Shown one piece after another: positions 62,909-64,000 of a stretch of DNA of 64,000 nucleotides (its first letter is position 1; every line of letters begins with the position of its first letter). The translations under genes were made by a program, and so were the position numbers. The DNA is from Desertimonas sp963733085 (lineage in GTDB: Bacteria; Actinomycetota; Acidimicrobiia; Acidimicrobiales; Ilumatobacteraceae). The notes under the pieces were generated by a model. That model was not told the DNA's origin and did not search any database. It saw only the letters and a list, made by a program, of their open reading frames with translations. The stretch lies in the NCBI GenBank assembly GCA_963733085.1, contig CAVTBY010000002.1, forward strand, positions 186,001-250,000. Reading direction: 5' to 3'.

Positions 62909-64000
62909 TCAGACGTTGACCACGACGCCGAGATCTGGCAGTCGGAGCCGATCCGTGGCCGACAAGCGGCGCCACGCCTCGCTGGCGGTGACTTGGCCGA
63001 CGTACATCTCCTGGGCGATCGCCCCGGCGACCTTCGGTGCGGCGAAACTCGTGCCGCTCCAACGAGCCCACTCCTGGAACCGCCGAGGCGATTGCCCGCT
63101 GAGGGTCTCGGTGACGTCGTTGAAGAACGTGCTCACCGACGTCGATCGCCGGGGCGCACGCGTCGACCCAGCTGCCAAAGTTGGTGAACCAAGCCGCTCC
63201 CCCGCGATCGAGGCCGCTGACGCCGACGACGCCCGGCAGCGCCGCCGGGAAGTATGGGCGACTGGACCGTAGGTTCCCTGCTGCAGCGACACCGACCGCG
63301 TCTGCCGAGGAGGCGAGGCAGCCAGGTGGCGAGCAAGCCTGGATCGTCGTCCGTGCAGAACGTCCCGAAGCTCATCACCACGACGTCGAACGGCCCACAC
63401 GACTTGTTCATCCGCCGGATCGTGGACCGCACCCTGCGCAGGGAGCCCTCGCCGAAGCTGGACAGCACGCCGGCCGGGCAGATGATCGCATCGGGACAGA
63501 TCTGACGGACAATCCCGGTGATGAACGTCCCGTGACCCGCCTCGAAGTCGAGCGTCCCGGTCTTGTCGTCGTCCGGCTCGTCTTCGTCGTCGACGGCGTC
63601 GACGGCAGCGTTCGATTGCCAGTGCTTGTGCAGGTGCACCCGCGGCTGGCGTCGCTTGGGTGATTGCAGGAAGGCGTGCTCGGGGACGTTCTCCTTGCCG
63701 ATGGATGTCGTCCGCAGGCCCGTGTCGATCACGAGGACCCGCGGCCGTTCGTGACCTTCGAGGTCGAGCCGTTGGCGCAGAATGCTCGGGGCACTGGCGG
63801 GCTGGGCGGTTGTGATCAGCGCCGCCTTGTTCTCCGGCGTCATCACGGTGGTGGCCGCGGACGGTGGAGCCGATGCGCCGGTGAGCGCACCTCCGAGCAG
63901 TTGGGGAACTGCTGAGCTGGCGCCGAACACGACGTGGTTGAGGTCGGCACGGACCTCACTGGCGCGGAAGCGGTCGATAGCGTCGTTGAGCCCGTCGAGT
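62909..64000 (-). CDS. S8 (subtilisin-like) serine protease, 5' end outside window; two frameshifts
   Basis: The gene enters from the right edge. Catalytic residues appear in order: Asp in RVLVIDTGLR, His in FEAGHGTFITGIV, the oxyanion Asn in VAAAGNLRSS and Ser in WSGTSFAAPKVAGAIA. The frame changes near 63300 and near 63140. Between Asp and His there is an insert of about 50 residues, including a DDEDEPDDDK stretch. No export signal can be seen because the N-terminus is missing. The C-terminus ends soon after the Ser helix, without extra domains. Confidence 0.8.

Overview
The window is GC-rich bacterial chromosome. It most likely comes from an actinobacterium, plausibly of the Acidimicrobiia. 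Support: the secE-nusG-rplK-rplA / rpoB-rpoC neighbourhood, an actinobacterial-looking rifampicin region in RpoB, a coiled-coil insert near the N-terminus of RpoC, and frequent GTG/TTG starts. This placement is an inference from gene content; no 16S rRNA is present.

Layout. 0-2.8 kb: start of a secreted protein, an acyl-ACP desaturase with a TetR-like palindrome at its start, and threonine dehydratase. 2.9-14 kb: a respiratory complex I operon, nuoABCD-HIJKLMN. nuoEFG are absent; a 193-bp block of small palindromes lies between nuoD and nuoH. 14-19.8 kb: ROK sugar kinase, a MidA/NDUFAF7-type methyltransferase (a family linked to complex I assembly), a secreted protein, acetyl-CoA synthetase and a DUF937-like Gly-rich protein. 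19.9-30.8 kb: a TRAP binding protein facing one long minus-strand operon that joins an acyl-CoA ligase, a full branched-chain-amino-acid-type ABC importer and the two TRAP permease subunits. 31-38 kb: four tRNAs (Tyr, Thr, Met, Trp), yajQ, two small-molecule enzymes, and tuf-rpmG-secE-nusG-rplK-rplA. 38-47.7 kb: vapBC and a sugar-acid island with a mannonate-dehydratase-family enzyme, a KDPG aldolase joined to KDG kinase, an IclR regulator and a ribose-type ABC importer. 47.7-52 kb: rplJL, inverted relative to rplKA and rpoBC, then a two-component system with a membrane-anchored Arg/Asp-rich protein. 52.5-60.1 kb: rpoB and rpoC. 60.2-64 kb: DGPF protein plus its ECF sigma factor, a CorA transporter, and the 3' part of a subtilisin-like protease.

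Two things stand out. First, families of short palindromic elements (47-bp, 50-bp and a third, longer type) are scattered between genes. They sometimes lie inside them: two 47-bp units encode part of the nuoC tail, and a 50-bp unit supplies the stop of one gene and the start of the next. Second, the sugar-acid island sits inside the conserved ribosomal/RNA-polymerase cluster. It carries two copies of the same 35-bp operator-like sequence, one before the catabolic genes and one between the regulator and the transporter.

At least ten genes, including the essential rpoB, are broken by small indels. Most of these are probably assembly errors, so I annotate such genes as whole loci and give the break positions.
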